Notes: a model not told the origin generated them from the sequence alone. Counted from the first letter of the stretch, positions 8,381 to 17,060 are shown. The stretch is 64,000 nt of DNA from Nitrospirota bacterium (GCA_040757335.1 JBFLXB010000009.1:46028-110027); one strand, 5' to 3'. Program-made: numbers and translations.

Positions 8381-9343
8381 TTATCCCGCTCCGGCTCTAC
8401 GACGGCGGACTGGGCAGTCCTCCCGACAGAACGGCAGAATCAATGGATCCTCGCACCCATAGCTCGTGTAGTTTCTCTCATACACCGATCTGACCTTCTC
8501 TCTGATTATCGGCAGCCCCAACGGCGGCCGATTCCTTCTCGCATCCCACCGGCGCAGGATCTGTTCGGCCCTTTCCCTTGAGAGGCCACTGGCTTTGAGG
8601 TGGATCGCCAGACGAAACGCCACGACGTCGCGGCACCCTTCACCAACTCCCCGCATCATGGCCTGCGCGCAGGGTAAGAGGTCACCGTGGTACGCACGGG
8701 CATCCCTGTCTCTCGCCTCCGGGTGGGCCCGAGAGGCACGCGCCTGCCGGACCAAAGCTGCAATTTCGCGCGGGTGCACGGTTGGGATGCGGTCAATGTA
8801 GTCCCACTGATCGGCATATGGTTGATGGGACTCCGGATCCACAAACACTGTCTTCCCTAGCGGAACCGATTCGCCCGAGAGCGGAAGCCAGATGAAATTG
8901 CCCAGGCCATTGGCCGGCACGACATCCTGCTTGGGAAAGATTTCGGCCTTCACGCCAGCCTTGGCGAGCAGCGTCAGCGCCACCGCTCTGGCATCCCGTG
9001 CCGGAACCGATTCGGCAAAGAACAGCCACAGATGCCCGCCGCGGCTCTTACTGATTTCCCGGCACAGGGCCAGACCATACTGCGATGCGCGCTCGACCAC
9101 CACATCCTCCGCGCCTTCCGCCTGCGGTCCATCGAAGTCGAGCGCGAGAAAGTGCGTGTGGCCATCATGCAAGAGCGGGTAGACGCCCAGGCGAAGCTTT
9201 CCCTCCAGGTGTAGCCGGTACTGGGCGAGCGTGAGCCGGCGCCGAACCGCGCAGATCCGCCCGGCCTGCAAGACTCCGAACGCGTCGGGCCGTCCGCGAA
9301 ACAGCGCCGCGAACCGCTCCAGGTCAACAAGGGTCCACTTCAT
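8381..9343 (-). CDS. Archaeo-eukaryotic-type primase (TOTE conflict-system family domain)
   Basis: A 320-aa stand-alone primase-polymerase domain. The catalytic DxD is in FLALDFDG (D69, D71), the second motif is SRGGHLWLFF (H104), and the family landmarks EIFPKQD, GLGNFIWLPL and PYADQWDYI follow in the right order. These match the AEP domain of TOTE conflict systems, where it is normally fused to a helicase and nuclease; here it is alone. The C-terminus has a Cys pair (CREDC). In an ICE it most likely primes replication of transferred or excised DNA. A UvrD-type helicase and SSB are encoded in the same operon. Confidence 0.82.
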   Translation of the reverse strand: MKWTLVDLERFAALFRGRPDAFGVLQAGRICAVRRRLTLAQYRLHLEGKLRLGVYPLLHDGHTHFLALDFDGPQAEGAEDVVVERASQYGLALCREISKSRGGHLWLFFAESVPARDARAVALTLLAKAGVKAEIFPKQDVVPANGLGNFIWLPLSGESVPLGKTVFVDPESHQPYADQWDYIDRIPTVHPREIAALVRQARASRAHPEARDRDARAYHGDLLPCAQAMMRGVGEGCRDVVAFRLAIHLKASGLSRERAEQILRRWDARRNRPPLGLPIIREKVRSVYERNYTSYGCEDPLILPFCREDCPVRRRRAGAG

Positions 9344-9353
9344 CGCCGGCTCT

Positions 9354-9578
9354 TCAGCTCAAGGCATGGTGCAGCGCTTCAACGCGGGGAATTCGCCCAT
9401 AGCCACCGTCCGCGTACCGATATGTCTCGCCAATCCGATCAACGTTGATGTATCGACGCGTCCAGATGTGCTTAAAGAGCAGAATGCCCTGCACCTCTCC
9501 GACAAACATGAACTCCCGATACGCCCCCCCGACGACCTGCTCGAGCAGGGGCCATGGAATCTCAGAGGTCTCGATCAT
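9354..9578 (-). CDS. Hypothetical protein, 74 aa
   Basis: Short acidic-to-neutral protein between the primase and a helical 100-aa protein in the leftward operon. It starts MIETSEIPWPLLEQVV, is rich in aromatic residues (FMFVGEV, KHIWTRRYINV) and looks like a compact beta-rich domain. The ATG at 9578 was chosen because GGGAGGA lies 5 bp upstream; the open frame continues further up without a better site. No family recognised. Confidence 0.6.
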   Translation of the reverse strand: MIETSEIPWPLLEQVVGGAYREFMFVGEVQGILLFKHIWTRRYINVDRIGETYRYADGGYGRIPRVEALHHALS

Positions 9579-9640
9579 AGCATCCTCCCAGATTCGAACT
9601 CTCCCTCTCGTGATTACCGCCATCCTAGCGGCGTGTTCCC

Positions 9641-9943
9641 TCAACGACTCCTCACGTCTCGGCCAGCAGCATCGAGAATCTGGCACGGGTGCCCGCTCAA
9701 TGGCTCCTCCTCAACGTCATCAAGGAGCATCGCCGCGGCGGCGTACCAGATACGCAGCATGCCCAGAAGATCCTCGAGCTCGCCGCTGACCGGATTCGGA
9801 TCGCCATACGCGTGGTACGCGTGATCGGCTGCCGCGCGTGCTTTCTCAACAGCCGTGTCGACGGCATCAAGCGCTTGGCCCAGCGCCCGAACCACGTCCT
9901 GGCGGGAATCCACAACCTCTTCACCCAGCGCGGTGAGATCCAC
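9641..9943 (-). CDS. Hypothetical helical protein, 100 aa
   Basis: Starts at GTG 9943, 7 bp after the DUF932 stop, giving VDLTALGEEVVDSRQDVVRA at the N-terminus. The sequence is strongly helical and Ala-rich (AVDTAVEKARAAADHAY) with an acidic LLDDVEEE patch. The frame stays open upstream, but that part is the antisense-frame shadow of the DUF932 gene and looks non-coding. No function is recognised; it is probably cotranscribed with its neighbours. Confidence 0.55.
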   Translation of the reverse strand: MDLTALGEEVVDSRQDVVRALGQALDAVDTAVEKARAAADHAYHAYGDPNPVSGELEDLLGMLRIWYAAAAMLLDDVEEEPLSGHPCQILDAAGRDVRSR

Positions 9944-9950
9944 ACCGCAC

Positions 9951-11120
9951 CTACACCAGCGCGAGATCGCGGCTGCGGAGAATGGTGCCTGCCAGGTCCT
10001 CCAGCGCACCGGCCTGATCCGGATCGGATTCATCCTGGGCCAACCGCGCGACCGCCTGCGCCATCCCGTAGCGCGTGGCGTCGTACTCGCGAAGGAAGTA
10101 CTCCAGGAGCGCGTTGCGCTTCTCCTCGGCGAGGCCGACCGCCTTGGCCACGTTCTGGACGGCCGAGTGCGGCGAGGTGACCGCGTCATCCTGCGCCTGC
10201 CGCGCGATCGCGACGATTCGGGCGAATGTCTCGGGATGAAACGCGCTTCTGATGGCATCGCGCGCCTTGAGGTAAATGAGCTTCGACTCCTGGCTCACCG
10301 TCTCCTCGGTGAAGATCCCCACCGCGAGTCGCTCGCCGAGATGTACCTTGGCCACCACGTCCTCCACCGTGGCCAGGTTGAAGCAGATCGCGCGCAAGAG
10401 CCCGATGCGCACGCCAAAGCCGCCGTGCCCTGTCTCGCTGTTGGACACGGTGACCAGCGGATGGACCGTTCCCGGCCCGCCCGGCAGGTCGCCGCCGACC
10501 CGTGCGGAGACGCGCCGCAGGTGCTCCTGATTGCCGAGGCCGCCCGAGTACCAGGAGCCTGGATCGCCCGTTCTCCTCTCGTCGATCGCGTCCCAGATCG
10601 AGCGGGTCGTGAACTTGAGCTTCATGCGCGTGTCCGAAAGACTCGCCTCGATCACTTCGCCACCGGCTGCTCGCACCGCATCAAGCGCCGCGAACGCAAT
10701 GTCGTAGTGATCCAGTACGCGGTACCGGTCCGACAACACCGCGCGCACGTGGCCATCCAGGCACCGGATGAACCGCCGTCCCGGGGCATCCTGCATCAGC
10801 CCGTTGAGCAATTCGGCCGCACGCACCGGGCGTTCGTGCGCCAACTCCTTCATGAACCGCCCGGGGACTGGCGGGACCACCTTGCTCCCCATCTGTTCCA
10901 GCGCCAGATCCTGGATCGGCAGACCCTGCTGGGGGAGCCATGCCATCGCATGGGGCTCGGTGGGCACGAGGGAGAGCTGCCCATCCCGTGCCGCCACCGC
11001 CAGACTGCGCGTATCCGCCACGAAGTCGATCCTGGCGTTCTTCTGCCGCTCGAGCTCCCCGACAAGCTGATCCAGCCGTCCCCGTCCCGTCCACGCGGCA
11101 AACTCCGACACGGTTTCCAT
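9951..11120 (-). CDS. DUF932 (phage/plasmid-like) protein
   Basis: A 389-aa protein of the DUF932 family found on phages, plasmids and ICEs, function unknown. Typical segments are LSDRYRVLDHYDIAFAALDA, TRMKLKF, GNQEHLRRVSARVGG, VTVSNSETGHGGFGVRIG and LRAICFNLATVEDV. The start at 11120 follows GGAGGAACGGAC, a good site; 26 extra upstream codons were discarded. It lies between the candidate annealing protein and two small genes in the leftward DNA-metabolism operon. SXT-like ICEs carry similar genes near their recombination module. Confidence 0.82.
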   Translation of the reverse strand: METVSEFAAWTGRGRLDQLVGELERQKNARIDFVADTRSLAVAARDGQLSLVPTEPHAMAWLPQQGLPIQDLALEQMGSKVVPPVPGRFMKELAHERPVRAAELLNGLMQDAPGRRFIRCLDGHVRAVLSDRYRVLDHYDIAFAALDAVRAAGGEVIEASLSDTRMKLKFTTRSIWDAIDERRTGDPGSWYSGGLGNQEHLRRVSARVGGDLPGGPGTVHPLVTVSNSETGHGGFGVRIGLLRAICFNLATVEDVVAKVHLGERLAVGIFTEETVSQESKLIYLKARDAIRSAFHPETFARIVAIARQAQDDAVTSPHSAVQNVAKAVGLAEEKRNALLEYFLREYDATRYGMAQAVARLAQDESDPDQAGALEDLAGTILRSRDLALV

Positions 11121-11237
11121 GTCCGTTCCTCCTTCTCTGTGATGACGAGCTGCATCGAATGACGACGCCTCGTCTCGTGAAACACCACGGGCCAGCACTC
11201 GTCGCTGGCCCGTGGGAGTCCCTGATCGTCTTTCGAA

Positions 11238-12191
11238 TTACGCCGTCGTGGCGTCCGTTCCCGTTGGCGCTGGAGGCACTGCCAGGTCCTTAAGCTGCGC
11301 CAGGACCTGATCCGCCTCGTCCTGTCGCAGTTCGACCGACTTCTCCACCCCGAAGGTTTTGAGCACCGCGGCCACGCGACCCTTGCCGAGGCGCTCAGCC
11401 CAGCTCCAGATCGCCTCAAGCTGCGCGGCCTGGATCCCCGCGGTCCTGGCGCGCTTGCCCCCGACCTGCACCACCGTGGTCAACGCGCGGGTGACCGGAT
11501 CCCGTTGACGATCCGGCGCAGAGCCGTTCGCCGGTGCGGCCGGCTGTCCGGTTGTGGCCTGAGCGTCCGCGGGCGTCTCGCCGTTGGCCTCGGCCACCGC
11601 CTGGGCCTCGCGCTGCTCGTGCGTGATTTCGTCCGGCTCGCGGTACTCCACCCCCAGCAGCTTCTTCTCCACGATCGCCTCGGCCTTGGTCACGGCCGTC
11701 CGCTCGCCGAACCGCTTGATGCGGGAGAGCTGCTGGATGATCGCGAGCTGGTCGGCGGGCTCGGTCAGCACGGGAAACCCATCCGGGCCGACCGTGTAGG
11801 GCTTGCCCGCTTTGACGACCTGGCCGTCCCGGTCGGTCTTGTGCGCGATCGCGTTCCAGATCAGGTCCTCGCACTCGGTCCGCCAGACGATCGTGACCTT
11901 GGCCTCGCGCTGCAAGACGGGGTTCGCGTCGGGGCCGATCCAGCCTTTGACGTGCGCCCAGGCCATCTCGGTATCGCACCCGGCCGCGACGATCCGCGTC
12001 TTGATTCCGGCCTCCTTGGCCCAGTTGTTGTAGACCCGCGCGCTCGGGATCAGCTTTCGGCCGCACCGGCGGTCATAGACCGCGTAGAAATCGCGCGCGG
12101 TGATGGCCGTTTCCTTCTTGAGCTGTTCGACCGGGTCGAACGTCGCGACCTCGGTTCCGGTCTTGGTCTGACCATTCTGAGTCGTGGGCAT
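11238..12191 (-). CDS. Hypothetical protein, candidate single-strand annealing protein
   Basis: A 317-aa protein without a motif I can name with certainty. The N-terminal 190 residues form a folded domain (TAITARDFYAVYDRRCGRKL, later RIKRFGERTAVTKAEAIV). A Pro/Ala-rich linker (about 205-235) and a small C-terminal helical domain follow. It starts after a strong GGAGGAGG site and is 14 bp downstream of a PD-(D/E)XK nuclease. In lambda-Red-like pairs and in SXT ICEs the exonuclease is encoded beside an annealing protein, so that role is proposed from context only. Confidence 0.5.
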   Translation of the reverse strand: MPTTQNGQTKTGTEVATFDPVEQLKKETAITARDFYAVYDRRCGRKLIPSARVYNNWAKEAGIKTRIVAAGCDTEMAWAHVKGWIGPDANPVLQREAKVTIVWRTECEDLIWNAIAHKTDRDGQVVKAGKPYTVGPDGFPVLTEPADQLAIIQQLSRIKRFGERTAVTKAEAIVEKKLLGVEYREPDEITHEQREAQAVAEANGETPADAQATTGQPAAPANGSAPDRQRDPVTRALTTVVQVGGKRARTAGIQAAQLEAIWSWAERLGKGRVAAVLKTFGVEKSVELRQDEADQVLAQLKDLAVPPAPTGTDATTA

Positions 12192-12205
12192 GGCAACCTC
12201 CTCCT

Positions 12206-13018
12206 CTAGACGATGACCTCTTCGTCCGTGATCTCCTCCGTCAACACCAAGTCCTTGGGGATCGCGGCCTCGTCACCCAGGCACAGCGGCCGATAGTCGC
12301 ACCCGCCCCACTGTCCGCAGGAGGAGGTCTTCTTGGGAAACCGCCCCCGGACAATGTCCGACGCCACGAGGGCGAGCTTGTCGCGATACTCGGCGACCTC
12401 CTCGGGCCTGCGCGTGGCGAAGTGCCACTCGATCCGCGGTTCCTTGAGCTTGAGCAGTACGCAGAAGGCCACGCGGTCCACCGGCAAGTGGTTGGCCTCC
12501 AGCAGCCACCAGTACGCGGTGAGCTGCTCGTTGAGCCGGACTTCTTCGGGGTCGTACGAGGCCTGGGCGGTCTTGAAGTCCACCAAGGTGCGCAGGCCGT
12601 CGACCCGGGCGTACAGGTCGGGGTAGCCGATGAACGTCACGCCAGCGAGTTCGGCTGAGAGGTGCCGTTGCACGCACTCGGGCCGGACCTCGGAGAAGCG
12701 GGGTCGCTCTTCTTTCATGAAGCGCTCGAGTAATGCGCCGCCGATGTCGCGGAGCGCCTCCCACGTGTGCCGCTTGCCCCACGCCACCGGGGCGCCCCTG
12801 AGCGCCTCCCAGGCCCCGCTAAACACGGCGAGAGGATCGGCGTCTTGCTGGAACAGCGCCGACAGCGCCCGATCAATGGCGCCCCCGAAGAGCAGCGACG
12901 GACGCTTGGCGATCGGCCGCCAGCCCTCGACGTAGTAATAGCGATACGCGCGCGGGCAGAAGTCGTGGCGCGTGACCTTGCTGTGGGAAAGCCTCATCGC
13001 CTCAGCGACCATCTGCAT
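12206..13018 (-). CDS. PD-(D/E)XK superfamily nuclease (RecB/Cas4-like)
   Basis: A 270-aa nuclease-fold protein. The N-terminus LSHSKVTRHDFCPRAYRYYY is the first Cys-bearing helix of RecB/AddB/Cas4-type nucleases. The core reads GYPDLYARVDGLRTLVDFKTA with the D...(D)xK catalytic pattern and a following QLTAYWWL helix with the conserved Gln/Tyr. The C-terminal Cys cluster (SCGQWGGCDYRPLC) completes a possible iron-sulfur or zinc site. The ATG at 13018 has GGAAGG upstream and overlaps the helicase stop by 17 bp. It probably resects DNA together with the neighbouring helicase and hands single strands to the next gene product. Confidence 0.85.
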   Translation of the reverse strand: MQMVAEAMRLSHSKVTRHDFCPRAYRYYYVEGWRPIAKRPSLLFGGAIDRALSALFQQDADPLAVFSGAWEALRGAPVAWGKRHTWEALRDIGGALLERFMKEERPRFSEVRPECVQRHLSAELAGVTFIGYPDLYARVDGLRTLVDFKTAQASYDPEEVRLNEQLTAYWWLLEANHLPVDRVAFCVLLKLKEPRIEWHFATRRPEEVAEYRDKLALVASDIVRGRFPKKTSSCGQWGGCDYRPLCLGDEAAIPKDLVLTEEITDEEVIV

Positions 13019-15053
13019 GTCGTGACCTTCCCGCCAAGAGGCCATGAGGTCGGGGACCTGGTTTCGCCCAGACCACCGACCCGTCTTCAGTCCCACATCG
13101 CGATCGTCCCGGACGAATGTCCTCCAGAAACGACGACGGCGGGTGGCTGATGTCCCGCCCCTGGAGCAGGCGCCGGCGGCACCACGAGAGCACCAGCCGT
13201 GATCGGGCGCGGGTGATGGCCACGTAGAGCAGCCGCCGCTCCTCCTCGATCGTCTCGCGGCAACGCGCGTGCGGGAGGATGCCCTCTTCCAGGCCGAGGA
13301 CAAAGACCGAATGAAACTCGAGGCCCTTGGCCGCGTGGATCGTCATCAGCCGCACGCCGTCGGCCGGGCTCCCGTCCGCGCCCTGCCCCAGGCCCGCCTG
13401 CGCGAGAAACTCCCCCAGTACATCGTCCGAGCCTTGCTCGTCGCGCGCCGCGATCGTCTGCAACTGCTCGATGTGCGTGAGCCGCCGGCTGCCGTCGGGA
13501 AATGCCTTGAGCAGGTGAGCTTCGTAGCCCAATCGCGTGAGTACCGCGGCGATGAGCGCCGGGACCGAGCGGGCTTCCTCGCGGAGCGCCTCGATCTGGA
13601 ACCGTAACGCCCGCAACGGGCGACAGGACTGGCTCAGGCTTTGGAGCACGTCCGGGAGCGACCGCGCAGGGTCGGCCTTCAAACGCTCTTCGATCTGCGC
13701 CAGCGCCTTCTTCCCGATCCCCCGCGGCGGCACGTTGGCGATGCGCAGGAAGCTCACCAGGTCGTGGGGGTTATGGATCCAGCGTAAGTAGGCCAACACG
13801 TCCTTGATCTCCCGCCGGTCCCAGAAGGCCAGACCGTCCACCAGGTGGTAGGGAATCAGCGCCCGCGCCAGCTCACGCTCGATCGGCCGGAAGAGCGACG
13901 CCACCCGGCACAGAATCGCGATCTCACCGAGGGGCACGCCCTGCGCCCGGGCCTGCTGGATCTGCTCGACGATCCACCCCGCCTCCACATCCTCCCAGGA
14001 AAACCCGACGACACGCACGGGCTCGCCGCAAACATTCGCCGTGCGGATGGTTTTCGGCTGGCGCTGCCTATTGGCGACGATCGCGCGGCGCGCCGCCTCG
14101 ATAATCGCGCCGGTGGAGCGGTAGTTCTCCTCCATGCGGAGGATCTGGCTGCCCGAATAACGCTGCTCGAAGGTGAGGAGGCCGCTCGCGTCAGCGTGCC
14201 GGAAGGCATAGATCGCTTGATCGTCATCCCCCACCGCGCACAGGTTGTAGCCGGGCGCGGCCAGCAGCCGGAGCAAGCGTTCCTGCAAGGGGCAGGAGTC
14301 CTGGTACTCGTCAACCAGGAGGTGCTGGTAGCGGCTCCGCACGCGCGCTAAGACCGGCGGGTGCTGCTCCAGCACGCGGACGGTGGCGAAGAGCAGGTCC
14401 GCGAAGTCCAGGGCGTCGCACCGCGCGAGCATCTGCTCGTAGCGCGCATACGCCCGCTGCAGCAGATCCACGTACTCGCGCTGGACCTCGCCGCAATCCA
14501 GCGCCCCGGCAAGGTCTCCCTCCGGAGCCACGCCGAGGTGTTTGAGGCGATCGAGGTCGGCCCGCAGCGAGGGCTCGTAGCCCTCGGCCTCCAAGTCCTT
14601 GGCCACGCGCCGCACTACCTCGCTCGCGTCGTCGCCATCGTAGATGGTGAAGCGGTTGCTGCGCGGGATGAACGCGTGGTGCATGCGCAGCAGCCGCACG
14701 CAGAGGGCATGGAACGTGGCAACCGTCATGCCCCCGAGTTGGCCGCCCAACAGGTGCGCGATCCGGTCCCGCATGTTCGCCGCGGCTTTGTTGGTGAACG
14801 TCAGGCACAGGATGCGCGAGGCCGGCACGCCTCGGACCGCGACGAGATAGGCCGCCCGGTGGGTGATCGCGCGGGTCTTGCCCGAACCGGCCACCGCCAG
14901 GACCAAGACCGGCCCCTCTCCGTGCTGGACCACCTCGCGCTGCTCGGCATTGAGGCCCGCCAGGAGGGTCTCCGCGCGAATCGGCTCCGCAGGTGCGTTG
15001 GGCAACTCCAGCCACGGCAGCGTGACCTGCATCGTCTTGGCGCTCACAGGCAT
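13002..15053 (-). CDS. UvrD/Rep-family superfamily I DNA helicase
   Basis: ATP-dependent 3'-5' DNA helicase of 683 aa. Walker A AVAGSGKT is near residues 53-60, motif Ia LTFTNKAA follows, and motif II is VDEYQDSCPLQ. Further motifs are GDDDQAIYAFRHA, EENYRSTGAI, MTIHAAKGLEF and YVAITRARSRL. A GTG at 15047 is better placed relative to the GGAGG ribosome site than the ATG at 15053, which sits directly against it. It overlaps RadC at its start and the nuclease at its end, so helicase and nuclease likely work as a pair. Confidence 0.92.
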   Translation of the reverse strand: MPVSAKTMQVTLPWLELPNAPAEPIRAETLLAGLNAEQREVVQHGEGPVLVLAVAGSGKTRAITHRAAYLVAVRGVPASRILCLTFTNKAAANMRDRIAHLLGGQLGGMTVATFHALCVRLLRMHHAFIPRSNRFTIYDGDDASEVVRRVAKDLEAEGYEPSLRADLDRLKHLGVAPEGDLAGALDCGEVQREYVDLLQRAYARYEQMLARCDALDFADLLFATVRVLEQHPPVLARVRSRYQHLLVDEYQDSCPLQERLLRLLAAPGYNLCAVGDDDQAIYAFRHADASGLLTFEQRYSGSQILRMEENYRSTGAIIEAARRAIVANRQRQPKTIRTANVCGEPVRVVGFSWEDVEAGWIVEQIQQARAQGVPLGEIAILCRVASLFRPIERELARALIPYHLVDGLAFWDRREIKDVLAYLRWIHNPHDLVSFLRIANVPPRGIGKKALAQIEERLKADPARSLPDVLQSLSQSCRPLRALRFQIEALREEARSVPALIAAVLTRLGYEAHLLKAFPDGSRRLTHIEQLQTIAARDEQGSDDVLGEFLAQAGLGQGADGSPADGVRLMTIHAAKGLEFHSVFVLGLEEGILPHARCRETIEEERRLLYVAITRARSRLVLSWCRRRLLQGRDISHPPSSFLEDIRPGRSRCGTEDGSVVWAKPGPRPHGLLAGRSRHADGR

Positions 15054-15556
15054 CCTCCATTCGCTGGAATCAGGTGGTGATCCGCGAAGCTGAAGAAGCG
15101 CTCGTCGCCCACGATCACATGGTCGAGCACGGTGATGCCCAGGAGCCGGCCGGCCTTGACCAATCGCTCAGTCAGCTCGCGATCCTCACGGCTGGGCTCG
15201 GTGTCGCCGCTGGGGTGGTTGTGCGCTAATATGACGGCCGCAGCGTTCGAGAGCACCGCGGGTTTGAAGACCTCCCGGGCATGGACGAGCGCCGCGGTCA
15301 GCGAACCGATCGCGACCACGTTGAGCGCGTTGACGCGGTGCTTGCCGTCCAGCAGCAGGAGGACGAAGTATTCGCGGTCGGCGCCGGCCAGATAGGTCTG
15401 GACGAGCTTGGCCGCGTCCGAGGACTGGCTGATCGCGTTGGACCCGTAGGGAAACTTCCCCTCCCGCACCATCTGGATGCGGACCACCGTGATCGCGCGT
15501 CGCCCTGGTCGAAGGAGTGGTTGATCTCGGCAAGACGCTCCGTCGGCATCGCACAC
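15044..15556 (-). CDS. RadC-like JAB/MPN-domain protein (N-terminus possibly frameshifted)
   Basis: A 170-aa protein with the JAB-type metal site HNHPSGDTEPSRED plus the upstream VNALNVVAIGSL and downstream VLDHVIVGDERFFSF segments of mobile-element RadC proteins. The family's biochemical role is unsettled. The start is GTG 15556, 7 bp after GGAGGGAG. The first ~18 residues in this frame look unlike the family, while the +1-shifted frame starting at ATG 15549 gives MPTERLAEINHSFDQGD, a more natural N-terminus; one missing base near 15490-15510 would join them. The stop overlaps the helicase start by 10 bp. Confidence 0.8.
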   Translation of the reverse strand: MCDADGASCRDQPLLRPGRRAITVVRIQMVREGKFPYGSNAISQSSDAAKLVQTYLAGADREYFVLLLLDGKHRVNALNVVAIGSLTAALVHAREVFKPAVLSNAAAVILAHNHPSGDTEPSREDRELTERLVKAGRLLGITVLDHVIVGDERFFSFADHHLIPANGGCL

Positions 15557-15774
15557 TGGCGCTCCCTCCTTGCTTGGCTGATCGGTGGGTCAGGGGCGGC
15601 GCCCCTGTCACGCAGGATTCGAAGTCGTTTTTCGGATTAGGAGGGAAGGAACCGTCCCCACGTCAGGAGACGAGGACGACGACCATGGACACGACACGGC
15701 CTCTCGTCCAGTGTTCTGGGACAAGAGGCCGCTGATCAGGGATCGAAGAAACGGATGCGGGATGCGGTTCCAGT

Positions 15775-16179
15775 TTAGAACGGAATATCGGCCTCCCCCG
15801 GATCCGGGCTGTCTTGGCCCGCCGTCTGTCCAGGGCCATGGCCGTTCGCCTTCCCCAGATAGATAATCCGCTGCGCCACCACGTACAACCGCTGGCGCTT
15901 CTCCCCGGTCTCCTTGTCGTTCCACTCGTCCTGCCGCAGTTCGCCGTCGATCAGAACCTGCCGGCCCTTGTGCAGGTACTGGCCTGCGTGCTCGGCGTGC
16001 TTGCCGAAGGCCCGGACCGCCACAAAGGTGACGGCCTCGACGATCTCCTCGGTCTCGGCCTTGCGGTACTTGCGATTGATGGCCACGGAGAAACCGGCCA
16101 CGGCCGCCCCCCCTGGGGTGGCGCGCACTTCCGGGTCCTGAGTCAGTCGGCCCAACATCGTGATTCGACAGTAGTCCAT
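15775..16179 (-). CDS. ssb: Single-stranded DNA-binding protein
   Basis: A 134-aa OB-fold protein. It starts MDYCRITMLGRL after a GGGAGGATC site, contains VAGFSVAINRKYR, VRAFGKHAEHAGQYLHKGRQVLIDGEL and RLYVVAQRIIYL, then a short Gly/Gln linker, and ends in the acidic ADIPF tip used to recruit partner proteins. It coats single strands made during conjugation or recombination. The frame is open upstream, but that part is shadow sequence. A 218-bp stretch between it and radC holds nothing I can support. Confidence 0.93.
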   Translation of the reverse strand: MDYCRITMLGRLTQDPEVRATPGGAAVAGFSVAINRKYRKAETEEIVEAVTFVAVRAFGKHAEHAGQYLHKGRQVLIDGELRQDEWNDKETGEKRQRLYVVAQRIIYLGKANGHGPGQTAGQDSPDPGEADIPF

Positions 16180-16208
16180 GACAGATCCTCCCTGTGTGCC
16201 TGTGTGAG

Positions 16209-16565
16209 TTATTGAATGTCCAGCAACACCTGAACGCCCTGTTCGCCCGCAATGCGTGCCAGCAATGCCGCCAGCAAACGGCGATGGCATCGGGCTGGTA
16301 ACGCCTCGTAGCAAACCAGGGTGACCTCGGGACGACGGAGCAACGTCAGGAAGAGATCCGGCGAGCGTTGAGCGAGCGTTTCCATCTCCACGCGGTACCG
16401 GCGCTCATACCCATCCCACGAGACCCGTCCCGCCTTGTACGCCGCGAGCAGCCCCTCGGATGGCGCGAACACCCGCCCGTTCTCGAACACTCGCAACGAG
16501 CCCCATCGATACGTCGCCAGGTCGCCGGGGCGCGCCTGATGGATCGAACGCGTGCGAATCACCAT
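16209..16565 (-). CDS. DUF488-like protein
   Basis: A 118-aa protein starting at ATG 16565 behind GGAGGAG. The middle reads PSEGLLAAYKAGRVSWDGYE and the end RPEVTLVCYEALPARCHRRL, which resemble the central and Cys-containing parts of DUF488 proteins. DUF488 has no settled function. It lies 29 bp upstream of ssb in the leftward operon. The match is by memory of the LVCYE...CHR pattern, so the family call is moderate. Confidence 0.65.
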   Translation of the reverse strand: MVIRTRSIHQARPGDLATYRWGSLRVFENGRVFAPSEGLLAAYKAGRVSWDGYERRYRVEMETLAQRSPDLFLTLLRRPEVTLVCYEALPARCHRRLLAALLARIAGEQGVQVLLDIQ

Positions 16566-16626
16566 GGGGGCTCCTCCTGCTGGTGGGGAATCAGAAGGCG
16601 GACGCCTTCTCCACGGCATCTCGCGT

Positions 16627-16854
16627 TCATTTTTCTGGGGCCGCGGGGTCGGGCATATCGTCGAGCGCCACGAACGCGCGCTCGCCCCCGCGGGCGCGCG
16701 TTGGCCCATACCGTGCTTCCATCCGGGCAATGACCATCTCCAGAAATTCCACGAACGTCATCTCGAACGCGTACCTCTGGTACAGATCGCCTAACCGATC
16801 GACGAGCTCATCGCTGACGCACACGGTTCGGTCTCGGGACCCTCGATCCTCCAT
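16627..16854 (-). CDS. Hypothetical protein, 75 aa
   Basis: Small protein starting at ATG 16854 after GAGAGGAGG. The sequence RTVCVSDELVDRLGDLYQRY and TFVEFLEMVIARMEARYG is helical and resembles the ribbon-helix-helix-like N-terminus of small antitoxin or regulator proteins. Its 5' end overlaps the next gene upstream by 64 bp in another frame. No function can be assigned. Confidence 0.55.
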   Translation of the reverse strand: MEDRGSRDRTVCVSDELVDRLGDLYQRYAFEMTFVEFLEMVIARMEARYGPTRARGGERAFVALDDMPDPAAPEK

Positions 16855-17060
16855 GACAGCCTCCTCTCCGCGACCCAACTGACGTCGCCGTCATCCCAAC
16901 GGATCCGAAACTCGTTCTCGATGACCGGGCCATCGATCCCCAACCGACCGGACAAGACGGTGCCGGTCCGTCCCTGCCCGTCGTGAACGTGATCGCCACG
17001 TCGGAACGTCACCGTTCTCAAGCACCGATCCATCGCCAGTAACGCCGCTGCTGCGTTCAT
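16791..17060 (-). CDS. Hypothetical protein, 89 aa, SH3-like
   Basis: Starts at ATG 17060 after CTGGAGGAGGACGC. The middle reads FRRGDHVHDGQGRTGTVLSG and RIRWDDGDVSWVAERRLSW, a beta-barrel pattern of the kind seen in KOW/SH3-like small domains (a GDxVxD...GxV start and WDDG turn). The C-terminal 25 residues overlap the next gene and look less constrained. Function unknown; possibly a nucleic-acid-binding accessory. Confidence 0.55.
   Translation of the reverse strand: MNAAAALLAMDRCLRTVTFRRGDHVHDGQGRTGTVLSGRLGIDGPVIENEFRIRWDDGDVSWVAERRLSWRIEGPETEPCASAMSSSIG

Noticed and set aside
9580..9605. GTTCGAATC-like T-loop of a tRNA on the minus strand
   Set aside because: The flanking bases cannot form the 5-bp T stem, and no acceptor or anticodon arms are present.
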